The notes beneath the pieces are model-generated. The model was given only the letters and a program-made list of their open reading frames with translations. It was not told the origin of the DNA and did not search any database. From NCBI GenBank assembly GCA_947479475.1, contig CANJZW010000001.1, forward strand, positions 79,313 to 143,312: a DNA stretch of 64,000 bases. Reading direction: 5' to 3'. This document shows positions 44,536 through 54,104 of the stretch, piece after piece. Each line of letters opens with the position of its first letter. Position 1 is the first letter of the stretch. This DNA is from Chthoniobacteraceae bacterium. GTDB taxonomy: Bacteria; Verrucomicrobiota; Verrucomicrobiia; Chthoniobacterales; Chthoniobacteraceae. The translations under genes were made by a program, and so were the position numbers.

Positions 44536-46992
44536 TCATCGTTTGCGCATGAGGTCGGATTGGGCGACGGCGCGGATGATGTCTTTGATCCGGTATTGGT
44601 TTTTCTTCGCTTCCATCTCGATGGCCTTAAGGTCGTCTTGGTCATCAAAAGCGAGGGCGCGGCGGAGGCCATAAGTGCAGAGGTGCTCTATGAAGGCACG
44701 TGCGATCTTCTCTCGGTCCTCAAGCAATCGCTGTTTGAACTCGTTGGCATCTTTGAATGCGCGTCCGTCTGGCATGATGCCGGCGGGATTAATCAATGGG
44801 TCCTCACCAACGCCTGCAGGAATTTTCTCGCGGGTGCGCCACTGGCCGATGGCATCGTAGTTGTCCCAAGCAATGCCCAAAGGGTCGATCTTGGCGTGGC
44901 AGGCGGCGCAGTTGGCATCTTTGCGGTGAGCCTCCAGTTTCTCGCGGAGGGAGGCTTTTGGGCTTTGTTGTGTACTCGGCTCGATTGCGGGCACGTTCGC
45001 CGGCGGTGGCGGCGGCAGCTTACCGAGAATCACATCGCTAAGCCAGACGCCTCGGTGCACGGGGCGGTGACGTGTGCCGTCCGAAGTCAGTCCGAGCATC
45101 GCACCCATCGTGAGGAGGCCGCCGCGGTGATCTTCGGGCTTGAGGGAGACGCGCTGGAAGCCACTGATCTTCGGTTCGGGAAGTCCGTAGAAATCGCAGA
45201 GCCGTGCGTTGGCTATGCTCCAGTTCGATTCGATGAAGCTGTCGATGGGCATATTTTTGGCGTACATCTCGCGGAAAAACTCCACCGGTTCGGTACGCAT
45301 GCTGGCTTCAAGCCAGGCGTCGTAATTGGGATAGAGCTTCTTGTCCGGCGGGAACATCCCTACGCGGTGGAGTTGCAGCCACTGGCGGGCAAAGTCGTCG
45401 ATGAATCGGTTGGCCCGGCTGTCGGAGAGCATTCGGTCCACTTCCTGATTGAGGCCGTCGCTTTTGAGCGTGCCGTTTTTGGTCGCTGTGAAGAGAGAGT
45501 CGTCGGGCATTGAACTCCAGAGGAAATAGGAGAGCCGCGAGGCGAATTCCGAATCCGTGAGGCGTTCACGAGTTACCGGGTCGCCCTCTACGAGGTAAAT
45601 GAAGTGCCGGGAGGTCAGGACGCCCTGCATTGCCACACGATAGGCGTCTGCACTCTTTTCTCCCGTCTCGCGTTCGCTGTAATAGGAGCGCATATACTTC
45701 TCCAGCTCCTCCTTTTTTACGGGCCGGCGCCAGGCGCGTTCAGCAAAGCGCTGCAGATGTTCTACGACAACTTCTGGAGTTGCGTCATCGGGCGGCAACA
45801 AACCCTCGCGGCGGTTCTTTTCGGCCTCAGATACGAGCGGGCCCTCCCATTCAATCCAATCGAGCAGCACCGTAGAGAAGAGGCCGTTTCCCTTATCATC
45901 GAACATCTGCGGTGCGTTCGGATTGAGCAGCAGGGTCTCGCTGCTGTGCGTAAAGATGTAACCGCCCCTGCTTCCGAGGGCATTGCGAAAGGCGGCTCCG
46001 CTTCTTCTGTCTACCACATCCGTGGCCACCACGCAGCAGTCCAGCGTCGCGGGCATTTCAACGAATACCTCGAACTCAAACACCTGCGGACTGTTCTCGG
46101 GCGCGGTGAGGTCAAACTCGATAATGCCTTCCACTGTCTCTTCGCCGGTCCGCTTGCCGATGCTTAAGTGCGCTGGCTGGCCGCCAGGTGGGCGGATCCC
46201 ACTTGCCTGGATGCGGACTTTGTAGAGCCCGCTATGCTCCGGTCCTGTCTTGCCGAACCAATTAGGAGAGAGCGCATTCTGGGTCGTGCCAGGGAACATG
46301 AGATAACGTAGAGGCCGCTTGATGCCGAAACGGTCCAGAGCCGCCTGCTGGTCCTTTCCTCCTCCGTAACGCAGATCGGCGGCCGTCTTGCGGACTTTGC
46401 GCGCCTCGCTCGATACAACCGGAAAGGCGCGGTCGAGCACGAGTTCTGCCGCGCGGTAATAGCGCTCCATGTGCGACGGCGAAAGGGAAAGTTCCGAACC
46501 GATGCGCTCAAATCCATGCCACAGCGTGTCCGCGTTTAGCTCCCCCGGCTTGGCAGGATCGTAGCGAACGCCGAGCAGGTCATAGACCGTGTTCTGATAC
46601 TCTTTCCGGCTCAGTCTATAATGAGTCACTGCAGGACGCGCCGCCATCCGTGAGGCTCGGCCCTGCTTGAGAAGTGAGTCGAGATTCGTAACAAAAGCCG
46701 CGATCTCCTCCTGGGTCGGTTTTTTTTCCTTCTTCGGAGGCATCTCGCCACTGTTGACGTTTTCGAGTGCCTCCGCCCAATGATGGCTGTCCACGCCCAA
46801 CTTAAAATCGCGCGAGAGATGGTCGAGGCGCAAGTCGCCCTTCTCCTTCTCAGGGCCGTGGCAGCGAATGCAATGCTTCTCTAGGAAGGCTTCAAACGGT
46901 TCCGCTCCAATGACGACACCAGACAAAGGAAGGCTGGCAGTGAAGATCAGCGCCAGGACGAAGAATGAGTGAAAGCGAACGGGGGAAGTCAT
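44536..46992 (-). CDS. DUF1592-type planctomycete cytochrome, copy 1
   Basis: The 818-aa exported protein (from ATG 46992; a TTG 15 nt upstream is less likely) has a signal peptide, an N-terminal haem site C41-x2-C44-H45 ([14 protein letters not shown]), a DUF1587 block ([18 protein letters not shown]), a carbohydrate-binding-like beta domain in the middle, a DUF1592 block ([20 protein letters not shown]), a DUF1588 block with a second haem site C695-x2-C698-H699, and a DUF1585 block at the C-terminus ([18 protein letters not shown]). It is probably a periplasmic dihaem redox protein; substrate unknown. A conserved hairpin lies about 50 nt before the start. Confidence 0.93.
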   Translation of the reverse strand: MTSPVRFHSFFVLALIFTASLPLSGVVIGAEPFEAFLEKHCIRCHGPEKEKGDLRLDHLSRDFKLGVDSHHWAEALENVNSGEMPPKKEKKPTQEEIAAFVTNLDSLLKQGRASRMAARPAVTHYRLSRKEYQNTVYDLLGVRYDPAKPGELNADTLWHGFERIGSELSLSPSHMERYYRAAELVLDRAFPVVSSEARKVRKTAADLRYGGGKDQQAALDRFGIKRPLRYLMFPGTTQNALSPNWFGKTGPEHSGLYKVRIQASGIRPPGGQPAHLSIGKRTGEETVEGIIEFDLTAPENSPQVFEFEVFVEMPATLDCCVVATDVVDRRSGAAFRNALGSRGGYIFTHSSETLLLNPNAPQMFDDKGNGLFSTVLLDWIEWEGPLVSEAEKNRREGLLPPDDATPEVVVEHLQRFAERAWRRPVKKEELEKYMRSYYSERETGEKSADAYRVAMQGVLTSRHFIYLVEGDPVTRERLTDSEFASRLSYFLWSSMPDDSLFTATKNGTLKSDGLNQEVDRMLSDSRANRFIDDFARQWLQLHRVGMFPPDKKLYPNYDAWLEASMRTEPVEFFREMYAKNMPIDSFIESNWSIANARLCDFYGLPEPKISGFQRVSLKPEDHRGGLLTMGAMLGLTSDGTRHRPVHRGVWLSDVILGKLPPPPPANVPAIEPSTQQSPKASLREKLEAHRKDANCAACHAKIDPLGIAWDNYDAIGQWRTREKIPAGVGEDPLINPAGIMPDGRAFKDANEFKQRLLEDREKIARAFIEHLCTYGLRRALAFDDQDDLKAIEMEAKKNQYRIKDIIRAVAQSDLMRKR

Positions 46993-47061
46993 GGTGGGAT
47001 ACAACAAATACCCAATTGTGCCATCTTTATTTGTATGTAGCTACCCCCGAAAACTCGGGGG
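46993..47061 (-). promoter_or_regulatory. conserved leader with CCCCCGA-TCGGGGG hairpin, DUF1592 copy 1
   Basis: A 7-bp perfect stem with a 4-nt AAAC/GTTT loop (47044-47061) touches the palindrome GTAGCTAC (47037-47044), and conserved sequence runs to the DUF1592 ATG. The same layout occurs before DUF1592 copy 2. No T-run follows, so it is not a simple terminator; an operator or mRNA structure is more likely. Confidence 0.55.
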
Positions 47062-47144
47062 GCACCGAGAGCGCCTCGGAATCAAAGTCAGACTCAGCCA
47101 CCTGCTCCCGAAATCCGAAGCGGGAGGTCACGGATGGATGTCGA

Positions 47145-47243
47145 CTTGACCTGAAAGGAAATCTTCGGAAGCAGAGCTTGGATCTTACCCTGCACTCTGT
47201 TGCTGAACGGCTCTTCGACCGGACACAGGCGAATCGACTTGAG
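47145..47243 (-). pseudogene. relic of the C-terminus of an LRR-like gene
   Basis: Thirty-three codons on the minus strand read LKSIRLCPVEEPFSNRVQGK then IQALLPKISFQVK, matching the last residues of the LRR-like protein at 52955 (LKSMRLVPFKEPFSEEVQVK then IKALLPKTSLQFK). The ORF is not closed at the homologous place and its upstream part is gone. It lies between the intact LRR-like gene ending at 47283 and DUF1592 copy 1, so it is what remains of the original neighbour. Confidence 0.85.
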
Positions 47244-47282
47244 AAAGGGGAATTCTATTCCTTCTGTAAGAACAAAGAGACT

Positions 47283-48572
47283 TCACTGGACAAACTTGAC
47301 GTCCACCTTCGGCAGCAGGGCTTTTACTTTGGTCTGCGTTTCGTCGGGGTAGCCTTTGCCATAGAGGACGAGCGTGAGGGACTTGAGATGAGCGAAGGCT
47401 TGCAACTGAGGGCGTCGCGCGTCGGGAAGGTCAATGCCTGAGAGGGAGAGCTCCCGGACCTGGGTCACGCTGGCGAGGGTGGCGAGATCGGAGTCGGTAA
47501 AAGTTTTGCCATCGATCGAGAGACGACGGAGCGTGGAAATGGATTTGACCGTGTCGATGGCGTCCAATGCTGGAGTGTTCACGCCGTACTCGAGCGCCAT
47601 ATATTCCATCGGCAAGTCACGCAGGTGCTTCACGACGCCAGCGGTGGCTTTTGAGCAACTGATCTCGATGCCAGTCAGCTTCTTCAGCTTTTTGAGATGA
47701 CCGGCGCTGGCATCGGTAATGAGTTTGGAGTGCCACAATTTGATGAACTCCAAGTTGGGAAACTTTTCACAGACATAACCGAGTCCCTCATCGTCGAGGT
47801 TGTTGCTGTGGAAGTTGATCCTTTTGAGCTTGGTCCAGCCCTCGAACTTTGCGAAGCCATGCCCATTCACCGGAGAGCCGCGGAAGGTGAAGCTCTCGAG
47901 GTTTTTTAGTCCGGCCAGTTGTTCAAGCCCGGCGTCGGTGGCCTGACCGAAGTACGCGAGCTCGAGAGAGGTAAGCATTGGGCACTGCGTGAGAGCTTTG
48001 AGTCGCGCGAGGCTCGGATCGCCTAAGGCGGGGTTTCCAGGCAGTCCTCTGGCGGTTCCTTCCATGCTCAGGGATTTGAGGTTCTTGAGTTTTAGCAGCG
48101 GCGGCAGCCAGGAGTCCTCGATCTTTGTTGCCACGATCTTGACGGACTCGAGGGACGGGATGTGCCCAAGGTGCTCGATAAAGGCCGCGTCGTAGGGATC
48201 TTCGGTGGTGCCTCGATAGACGTGCGCCTTACCATTCTGAATGCTGGTGCTGACGAGAGTGAGCGTGTCAAAAATCGTGATGTCAGCCCCCGCCGCTTTT
48301 TTGAGCGCCTCGGGAGTCGTGTTGATCTTTGTGAACGAGCCCGGCGCCCTCTCGATCGTGCGGATGACGGCCTCGACGTGCGGGTGCCGCTCGGTGGCGG
48401 CGAGAATGGCGGCGGCGTTGTCGGTGAGCGCATGCTTTAGAGTGGCATCGTCCGTGGCGGCGATGATGGCAGCGAGGTCGGCTTGGGAGGCGATTTTCGA
48501 AAGGTCTGGCACAGCGGCCTGCAACGCGGTGAGTGATGTGAGTAGGAGAGTGGTGAGGAGGGGGAGGTTCAT
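47283..48572 (-). CDS. exported leucine-rich-repeat-like protein, copy 1
   Basis: From ATG 48572 the 429-aa protein has a signal peptide (LLTTLLLTSLTALQAAVPD), a helical N-terminal segment with HPHVEAVIRTIERAPG, then about ten irregular leucine-rich units, for example LKNLKSLSMEG, CPMLTSLELAYFGQATDAGL, LKNLESFTFRGSPV and LRRLSIDGKTFTDSDLATLA, and ends KVKALLPKVDVKFVQ. Such repeats usually bind proteins. An upstream start reading through the heptamer array is rejected because it would precede the signal peptide with repeat-encoded residues. Paralogue of the gene at 52955. Confidence 0.88.
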   Translation of the reverse strand: MNLPLLTTLLLTSLTALQAAVPDLSKIASQADLAAIIAATDDATLKHALTDNAAAILAATERHPHVEAVIRTIERAPGSFTKINTTPEALKKAAGADITIFDTLTLVSTSIQNGKAHVYRGTTEDPYDAAFIEHLGHIPSLESVKIVATKIEDSWLPPLLKLKNLKSLSMEGTARGLPGNPALGDPSLARLKALTQCPMLTSLELAYFGQATDAGLEQLAGLKNLESFTFRGSPVNGHGFAKFEGWTKLKRINFHSNNLDDEGLGYVCEKFPNLEFIKLWHSKLITDASAGHLKKLKKLTGIEISCSKATAGVVKHLRDLPMEYMALEYGVNTPALDAIDTVKSISTLRRLSIDGKTFTDSDLATLASVTQVRELSLSGIDLPDARRPQLQAFAHLKSLTLVLYGKGYPDETQTKVKALLPKVDVKFVQ

Positions 48573-48579
48573 GGCTTCG

Positions 48580-48682
48580 CGTTCTTGGTTCTTGGTTCTT
48601 GGTTCTTGGTTTCGGATTGCCGGCGTCTTGCTGGGCGACGAAAAACCCAGCACGAAAAACTTGGGACCAAAAACTTAGAACG
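48580..48682 (-). repeat. heptamer array c with inverted arms (before LRR copy 1)
   Basis: In mRNA sense a degenerate U-rich arm (about 48645-48682) is followed by a GC-rich spacer and then four near-perfect CCAAGAA units (48580-48613), ending 8 nt before the LRR ATG. The imperfect arms could form a hairpin covering the leader. Confidence 0.8.
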
Positions 48683-48690
48683 CTAAGGCA

Positions 48691-49986
48691 TTAATATTTC
48701 GGGAAGATCGCCGGTGTGGGAAAGCGGTCTTCATGGCTGAAGTTGCCGTCACCAAGGAACTCCTCCCGAGGCACTCTGACGTTGGGCCAGTCTGCAGGAC
48801 GGACACGGACGACTCGTGTGGGGCGGATACCCTCAATGATGAGGTCCGTTTCAAAATGGATTTGGATCCCGCTGCTGCCCATAGGTTCTTCGCCGTCCAG
48901 TTTCGTGACGTCGAGGATCGAGCCTTTTGAGGCCATGTGCGCGGGTCCATAACCACCGCCCGCGTGCTTCAAGGTATTCTCGGCCGCATTCATCAGCGCA
49001 GGAACACCCTTCTTAAAATCCGCGATGATGGAGGCATCCACGTCGCCAAACAAGGTCGCGGTCACGGTCGCGCGGCCGAACTTGCCATACTCGACGGCAT
49101 CGACCCAGGCGGGTAGCCAGCGGCTCCGGATGAGGGCTTTGTGTACCTCGGCCTGATTTTTGGCGGCGCGTTGTTTAGCGGTATCGTCCAGCCAAATATC
49201 CGAGATGTGGAACTGAACCCACGCCTTTTCCGTGGTGGGCTGCCAGGTGAGTCCGAGCAGGACGGCCTGGCCATCGAGGGATTTTTTTCCTGTGGCTGGC
49301 CAAATGCCCTCGGCGATCAGGTCCTCTATCCCGAGGCATTCGCGGCCGCGCCAGATGCGGGTGGCTGCATCGAAGGTCATTGTCTCGTCGGTCGCCTTGC
49401 CTTCGCCGCCTTCCTTCAATTCGCGGCTGGCAATAATTTTTCCCTGGTTATTTTGGAGGTCCACTTCTTTGAGTTTCCAGACCTTGCCTTCGCGCTGGCA
49501 GTGGCTGGGCTCGTCCTCGAGGAGGAGAACGTGGTTCTCGGCGGGTGCCGTGCCGAGGGGACGAAAGCCGGCTGTGTTTTCCTTGTTGTTGACCGGCAAC
49601 ACTGGAACGGAGGAGGTGTTAGGGTCAGGCGGAAGAAAGGCGCGGATGTGCAGCATGGTTCCGAGCGGGATGTCCCGCAGATCCGCCGGTGAGCCGTGAT
49701 AATGCACGATGCCGTAGGGGAGCATTGCAAAGGGTCGCGGGTCGCCTCGGAATAAATCGTTTGCCCCCTGCACGCGGATGCTGCCGCGGCGGTTGGCATG
49801 ATCGACAAACACGAGTTCGCCCCGGTACGAGTGAGCCTTTTCCAAAGGAGGGAACTTCCCCGCTTCGGGGCGGAATGGCTCCTCTGCAGCGATTGCAGCG
49901 TTTGGGAGCAGCAAGAAGCCTAGGCACAACGCCACGAGACAGCGGCGCAAGGGAGTGGTGGCGTGATTGATTCTTGGAGGGATCAT
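48691..49986 (-). CDS. unnamed ~420-aa exported family, copy 3 (subfamily A)
   Basis: The 431-aa protein has a signal peptide (CLVALCLGFLLLPNAAIA) and all the subfamily A blocks: [123 protein letters not shown] and EGIRPTRVVRVRPADW. Very close to copy 1, pointing to a recent duplication. Just upstream is the DUF1552 relic, so this copy has lost its coupled DUF1552 partner; only about 80 nt separate them. Confidence 0.88.
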   Translation of the reverse strand: MIPPRINHATTPLRRCLVALCLGFLLLPNAAIAAEEPFRPEAGKFPPLEKAHSYRGELVFVDHANRRGSIRVQGANDLFRGDPRPFAMLPYGIVHYHGSPADLRDIPLGTMLHIRAFLPPDPNTSSVPVLPVNNKENTAGFRPLGTAPAENHVLLLEDEPSHCQREGKVWKLKEVDLQNNQGKIIASRELKEGGEGKATDETMTFDAATRIWRGRECLGIEDLIAEGIWPATGKKSLDGQAVLLGLTWQPTTEKAWVQFHISDIWLDDTAKQRAAKNQAEVHKALIRSRWLPAWVDAVEYGKFGRATVTATLFGDVDASIIADFKKGVPALMNAAENTLKHAGGGYGPAHMASKGSILDVTKLDGEEPMGSSGIQIHFETDLIIEGIRPTRVVRVRPADWPNVRVPREEFLGDGNFSHEDRFPTPAIFPKY

Positions 49987-50067
49987 TTGCGACAGGATAA
50001 TAGGGACAGGAGAACGAACGGGGTTAAATCGGAGATTAGTAGAGTGGTTGAGTAACGAAATGCCTGG

Positions 50068-50235
50068 CTACATCACTCCAACACTCCATTTTTTCCTTCG
50101 GGAAATTGTGATCACCTCCCCTATGCCGCCCATGCTGAAGGTGGCAAAGCGGGTGACATCCGTCTGGAAGGCGAGCGCCATGAGATCATGGAGAGTGCGG
50201 AAATAATCCTCCGCCATGGTGGAGGCAATGCGCAT
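50068..50235 (-). pseudogene. 55-codon DUF1552 relic with its own start codon
   Basis: An ATG immediately after heptamer array d opens a short frame reading [20 protein letters not shown] then [17 protein letters not shown], matching DUF1552 copy 1 ([19 protein letters not shown] then [11 protein letters not shown]). After the GG the similarity stops and the frame closes at 50068. It is an internal fragment with both ends of the gene lost, yet it starts where a full gene should start after the leader. It may be a fossil or a translated micropeptide. Confidence 0.8.
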
Positions 50236-50308
50236 GGTTCATGGTTGTTGGTTGTTGGTTGGGTTCAGAATGATTGTTTTCTGCACCGGGAACCAAGAAC
50301 AAGGAACA
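50231..50308 (-). repeat. heptamer array d with inverted arms (before the DUF1552 relic)
   Basis: In mRNA sense the U-rich arm GTTCCTTGTTCTTGGTTCCC is followed by a core with GCAGAAAACAATC and then the A/C arm CCAACCAACAACCAACAACC, ending at the relic ATG. The core matches that of array b, and both begin right after a DUF1592 stop, so the two are duplicates of one element. Confidence 0.85.
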
Positions 50309-50313
50309 TATCA

Positions 50314-52803
50314 TCAGCGTTTACGCATGAGATCGGACAGGGCCACGGCGCGGACGATGTCCTTGACCCGATAGTCGTTCTTCTTCGCTTCGGCCTTGAT
50401 AGCATTGAGGTCTTCCTGGTCGTCAAAGGTGAGCACGCGGCGGAGGCCGAAGGTGCAAAGGTGCTCGATGAAGGCTCTGGCGACCTTGTCGCGGTCTTCG
50501 AGCAGCCGTTGTTTGAAACTGGGGGCATCCTTGAAGGCACGTCCATCGGGCATCGAGCCAGCGGGATTGATCAAAGGGTCGTCGCCAACTCCTGCTGGGA
50601 CCTTTTCACGGGTGCGCCACTGGCCGATGGCATCGTAGTTTTCCCAGGCTAGTCCCAGCGGGTCTATCTTCGCATGGCAGGCGGCGCAGTTCGCATCGTT
50701 GCGGTGCGCCTCCAGTTTGTCGCGAAGCGTTGCCTTCGGGCTTTTCGCCGGGTTGGGCTCGATGGCGGGCACGTTCGCCGGCGGTGGAGGAGGCGTCTTA
50801 CCGAGGACCACCTGACTGAGCCAGACGCCGCGATGTACCGGGCGGTGGCGCGTGCCGTCCGAGGTCAGTCCGAGCACAGCGCCCATCGTCAGCAGACCGC
50901 CGCGATGATCCTCGGGCTTCAGCGAGACCCGCTCGAAACCGCCCGTCTTCGGCTCCGGGAATCCGTAAAAATTGCAGAGCCGGGCATTGGCTATGGTCCA
51001 GTCGGAATCGATGAAGTCCTCAATGGACATGTTTTTGCCGAACATCTCGCGGAAAAACTCCACGGGCTCGGCGCGCATGCTGGTTTCTAGCCACGGGTCG
51101 TAAGTTGGGTAGAGCTTTTTGTCCGGCGGGAACATCCCGACACGGTGTAGTTGCAGCCACTGACGTGCAAAATCGTCGATGAAGCGGCTGGCCCGGCTGT
51201 CCGTCAGCATCCGGTCCACTTCCTTCCTCAGGCCCTCGCCTTTGAGCTTGCCGCCTTTGGCCGCCGTTAAGAGGCTCTCGTCGGGCATCGAACTCCACAG
51301 AAAATAGGAGAGCCGCGATGTGAGTTCCGAGTCGGTGAGATGTTCGCGGGTCAGCGTATCGCCCTCGACGAGGTAGAGGAAGTGCCTCGATGTCAGGACA
51401 CCCTGCAAGGCAACACGATACGCGTCTGCTGTTGTTTCACCCGCCTCACGCTCGGTGTGATACGACCGGAGATACTCCTCTAGCTCCTCCTTCTTCACCG
51501 CCCGCCGCCAGGCGCGCTCGGCGAAGCGTTGTAAATGCTCCGCGACCACTTGAGGGTTTGAATCATTGGGCGGCAGCAAACCCGTGCGCCGGGCTTTTTC
51601 TGTCTCTGAAACCAGCGGGCCCTCCCATTCAATCCAATCTAGGAGTACCGCAGAGAAAAGACCGTGCCCCTTGTCATCGAACATCTGCGGCGCGCTCGGA
51701 TTCAGCATCTGAGTTTCGCTGCTGTGAGTAAAAATATACGCGGGCCTGGTGCCGATCGCGTAGGTAAAGGCTCCGCCGCTTCTGCCGGAGATTTCATCGG
51801 TTGCCACCACGTTAAAGTGCAGGGTTGTCGGCATCTCCAAGAAGACATCGAACTCATAGATTTGCGGACTGTCCTCCGGGACGGTGACGTCAAATTCGAT
51901 GAGACCTTCGACGGCCCCGTTGTCTTCCCTCCTCTTGCCAATCTTCAGGTGCGCGGGCTGACCGCCAATGGGACGAATCCCGCTTGCCTGGAGGCGCATC
52001 CGGTAGAGACCGCTGTGTTCCGGCCCGACTACTCCTTTCCCGAACCACTCTGGCGAGAGTGCTCCTTTGATGCCTTCATTCGAAAAGGACATGCCAGGGG
52101 CCATCAGGTAACGCAGCGGACGCTTGATGCCGAACCGGGTAAGCGCCTCCATCTGGGATTTCCCGCCACCATAACGCAAATCCGTAGCGGTTTTGCGGAC
52201 TTTACGAGCCTCGCCAGGCGCGGTGGGGAAGGCGCGGTCCAGCACGGTTGCCGCCGCACGGTAATAGCGATCTACATGAGACGGTGAAAGCGAAAGCTCT
52301 GACCCGATGCGCTCAAACCCGTGCCAGAGTGTGTCTTCGTTCAGTTCCCCCGACTTGGTGGGATCATAGCGCACGCCGAGTAGGTCATAGACAGTGTTTT
52401 GATACTCCCTCCGGCTCAGTCGATAATGCGCCACGGCTGGTCGCGCCGCCATCCGCGATGCCCGGCCCTCCTTGAGGAGCGAGTCGAGATTTGTCACAAA
52501 GGCCGCTATCTCCTCCTGCGTCGGTTTTTTATCTTTATCCTTCTTGGGTGGCATCTCGCCACTGTTGACATTTTCGATGGCCTCCGCCCAGTGATGGCTG
52601 TCGGTGCCCGACTTGAAGTCGCGGGAGAGCTGGTCAAAGCGCAAGTCCCCCTTCTCCTTCTCAGGGCCATGGCAGCGGACGCAGTGCTTCTCCAGGAAGG
52701 CTTCAAACGGTTCCGTAGCACGGCCGGCACCACGCAAGCCAATGCTGGCGGCGAGGAGCAGCGCGGCGGCTAAGGATGAGTGTAAGAGATAGGGGGGAGT
52801 CAT
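50314..52803 (-). CDS. DUF1592-type planctomycete cytochrome, copy 2
   Basis: The 829-aa protein from ATG 52803 (a TTG 12 nt upstream is less likely) is a close paralogue of copy 1 with the same order of parts: signal peptide, haem site C41-x2-C44-H45 ([14 protein letters not shown]), DUF1587 ([18 protein letters not shown]), beta domain, DUF1592 ([20 protein letters not shown]), DUF1588 with [18 protein letters not shown], and DUF1585 ([18 protein letters not shown]). It is slightly longer in the beta domain. Its former partner DUF1552 is reduced to a relic downstream, so it may now use a DUF1552 protein encoded elsewhere in the locus. Confidence 0.93.
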   Translation of the reverse strand: MTPPYLLHSSLAAALLLAASIGLRGAGRATEPFEAFLEKHCVRCHGPEKEKGDLRFDQLSRDFKSGTDSHHWAEAIENVNSGEMPPKKDKDKKPTQEEIAAFVTNLDSLLKEGRASRMAARPAVAHYRLSRREYQNTVYDLLGVRYDPTKSGELNEDTLWHGFERIGSELSLSPSHVDRYYRAAATVLDRAFPTAPGEARKVRKTATDLRYGGGKSQMEALTRFGIKRPLRYLMAPGMSFSNEGIKGALSPEWFGKGVVGPEHSGLYRMRLQASGIRPIGGQPAHLKIGKRREDNGAVEGLIEFDVTVPEDSPQIYEFDVFLEMPTTLHFNVVATDEISGRSGGAFTYAIGTRPAYIFTHSSETQMLNPSAPQMFDDKGHGLFSAVLLDWIEWEGPLVSETEKARRTGLLPPNDSNPQVVAEHLQRFAERAWRRAVKKEELEEYLRSYHTEREAGETTADAYRVALQGVLTSRHFLYLVEGDTLTREHLTDSELTSRLSYFLWSSMPDESLLTAAKGGKLKGEGLRKEVDRMLTDSRASRFIDDFARQWLQLHRVGMFPPDKKLYPTYDPWLETSMRAEPVEFFREMFGKNMSIEDFIDSDWTIANARLCNFYGFPEPKTGGFERVSLKPEDHRGGLLTMGAVLGLTSDGTRHRPVHRGVWLSQVVLGKTPPPPPANVPAIEPNPAKSPKATLRDKLEAHRNDANCAACHAKIDPLGLAWENYDAIGQWRTREKVPAGVGDDPLINPAGSMPDGRAFKDAPSFKQRLLEDRDKVARAFIEHLCTFGLRRVLTFDDQEDLNAIKAEAKKNDYRVKDIVRAVALSDLMRKR

Positions 52804-52872
52804 GGAGGGGTACAATCAATACCCCAGTGTGCCACCTCTGTTTGCGTGTAGCTACCCCCGAAAACTCGGGGG
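52804..52872 (-). promoter_or_regulatory. conserved leader with CCCCCGA-TCGGGGG hairpin, DUF1592 copy 2
   Basis: The same GTAGCTAC palindrome joined to a perfect 7-bp stem with a 4-nt loop (52855-52872) as upstream of copy 1, with further identity down to the start codon, including TGGCACA. The hairpin has stayed identical while the DNA around it drifted, which suggests function. Confidence 0.55.
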
Positions 52873-52954
52873 TGTCACTGGGATTGCTACGGCATCAACG
52901 TCAGACTCAGCGACCTGTGCTCAAAAAGAAAAGGGGGTGTTCACAGATGGATGC

Positions 52955-53956
52955 CTACTTGAACTGCAAGGAAGTCTTCGGTAGCAGCGCTTTAATCTTA
53001 ACCTGCACTTCTTCGCTAAACGGCTCTTTGAAAGGCACGAGGCGCATCGACTTAAGGAAGGCGAAATCTTTGAGCACGGAAAGTCTCTCGTCGGGGAAAG
53101 GAACCCTCCCGAGTTCGACATGCTCCAGTTGGGCGAGGCTGGCGATTGTTTTAAGTTCGGCATCGGTCAGCTTTGTGGCGTTCGTCAGGGTGAGGCGGCG
53201 CAGCGAGGCGATTCCTTTGATCAATGGGATGCATTCCGCTGACTCAAAACCCTCGCCGAGTTGCAATGACTCCAGCGGGAGCTTAGCAAGGTGAACCAAG
53301 GCCTGCGGATTGGCCTTCGGTGTGCCGAGTTCAAGGCTCTTGAGCTTGGTGAGCTTCGCGAGGTTTGGTGCGCCGGCATCGCTGAACTTAGCGTGGGCAA
53401 GGCTGATGCTTTCGAGGTTGGGTAGGTGATCGCAGAGTTCCTTGAGGCCCTCGTCGTTGATGCTGCTGCCGCGATGGCTGACGCGGGTGACCTTGGTCCA
53501 GCCCGAGCATTTGGCGTAGGCGATGCCGGTGATCCCAGTGCCGACGAACGAAAAGCTTTCGAGGTTTTTAAGTCCGGCGAAGATTTCCATGCCCGCATCG
53601 GTGAGTTTACCGTTATTGGTGAAACGGAGCGTTTTGAGGTTTGTGAGATTGCTGAGAGGCGTGAGCCATTCGTCATTAGCCTTTGTGGCGATCACGTTGA
53701 GCGACTCGAGTGTGGTGATGTGGCCAATGTGCTCGAAGAAGGCGGCGTCATAGGGATCGTCCTTGCGATGGTCGTGGGGACCCGCGCCCGGTACGGCGAG
53801 ATCGACGAGCTTGAGGCTCTGTCCGTCCTCTGTCTTTTCGATTTTGCCCTTCGCGCCTTCAACGGTGCGGATGACTGCTTCGACATGCGGGTCGAGGGCG
53901 AAGGCGAGGTTCGTCGCGAACGCTAGGGTCAGGAATGTGATGGTGGGGAGTTTCAT
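52955..53956 (-). CDS. exported leucine-rich-repeat-like protein, copy 2
   Basis: The 333-aa protein has a signal peptide (ITFLTLAFATNLAFALDP), the segment HVEAVIRTVEGAKGKIEKTE, then about eight leucine-rich units such as LTNLKTLRFTNNGKLTDAGM, LKNLESFSFVGTG, LPNLESISLAHAKFSDAG and LAQLEHVELG, and ends VQVKIKALLPKTSLQFK. It is shorter than copy 1 by several repeats. It precedes DUF1592 copy 2 by about 150 nt, which fits the repeated unit LRR-DUF1592-DUF1552-family. A long heptamer leader touches its start. Confidence 0.88.
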   Translation of the reverse strand: MKLPTITFLTLAFATNLAFALDPHVEAVIRTVEGAKGKIEKTEDGQSLKLVDLAVPGAGPHDHRKDDPYDAAFFEHIGHITTLESLNVIATKANDEWLTPLSNLTNLKTLRFTNNGKLTDAGMEIFAGLKNLESFSFVGTGITGIAYAKCSGWTKVTRVSHRGSSINDEGLKELCDHLPNLESISLAHAKFSDAGAPNLAKLTKLKSLELGTPKANPQALVHLAKLPLESLQLGEGFESAECIPLIKGIASLRRLTLTNATKLTDAELKTIASLAQLEHVELGRVPFPDERLSVLKDFAFLKSMRLVPFKEPFSEEVQVKIKALLPKTSLQFK

Positions 53957-53957
53957 G

Positions 53958-54010
53958 GTTCTTAGTTGTTGGTTGTTGGTTGTTGGTTGTTGGTTGTTGG
54001 TTGTTGGTTA
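53958..54010 (-). repeat. heptamer array e (before LRR copy 2)
   Basis: About seven tandem CCAACAA units in mRNA sense, the most regular array in the window, ending with CTAAGAACC against the LRR ATG. It has no inverted partner; instead it abuts the 10-bp array on its 5' side. Confidence 0.9.
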
Positions 54011-54104
54011 TTCGGGGCTATTCGGGGCTATTCGGGGCTATTCGGGGCTATTCGGGGCTATTCGGGGCTATTCGGGGCTATTCGGGGCTATTCGGGGCTA
54101 TTCG
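54011..54104. repeat. 10-bp tandem array starting at the stop codon of family copy 4
   Basis: Nine perfect copies of TTCGGGGCTA (TAGCCCCGAA in mRNA sense) and a partial tenth. The first TAG is the stop codon of family copy 4. Family copy 5 has TAGCCCCGCGTAGCG at its stop, so the repeat probably grew from a conserved post-stop sequence. Units of 10 bp put stop codons in every frame on the sense strand. Confidence 0.95.

Noticed and set aside
46993-47020. Sigma-54 promoter (TGGCAC) before the DUF1592 genes
   Set aside because: TGGCACA is conserved in both copies, but the required TTGC-type -12 element at the right spacing is absent and the start would fall almost on the ATG.
46965-47441. Plus-strand ORF of 158 codons across the DUF1592-1 upstream region
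   Set aside because: It runs antisense to the DUF1592 start, the LRR relic and the end of LRR-1, all of which are supported by homology within the window.
48573-48653. Upstream start for LRR copy 1 through the heptamer array
   Set aside because: It would add repeat-encoded residues (NQEPRTKNQE) before a good signal peptide; the internal ATG at 48572 is preferred.
54011-54104. CRISPR array
   Set aside because: The 10-bp units are directly adjacent with no spacers and there are no cas genes.
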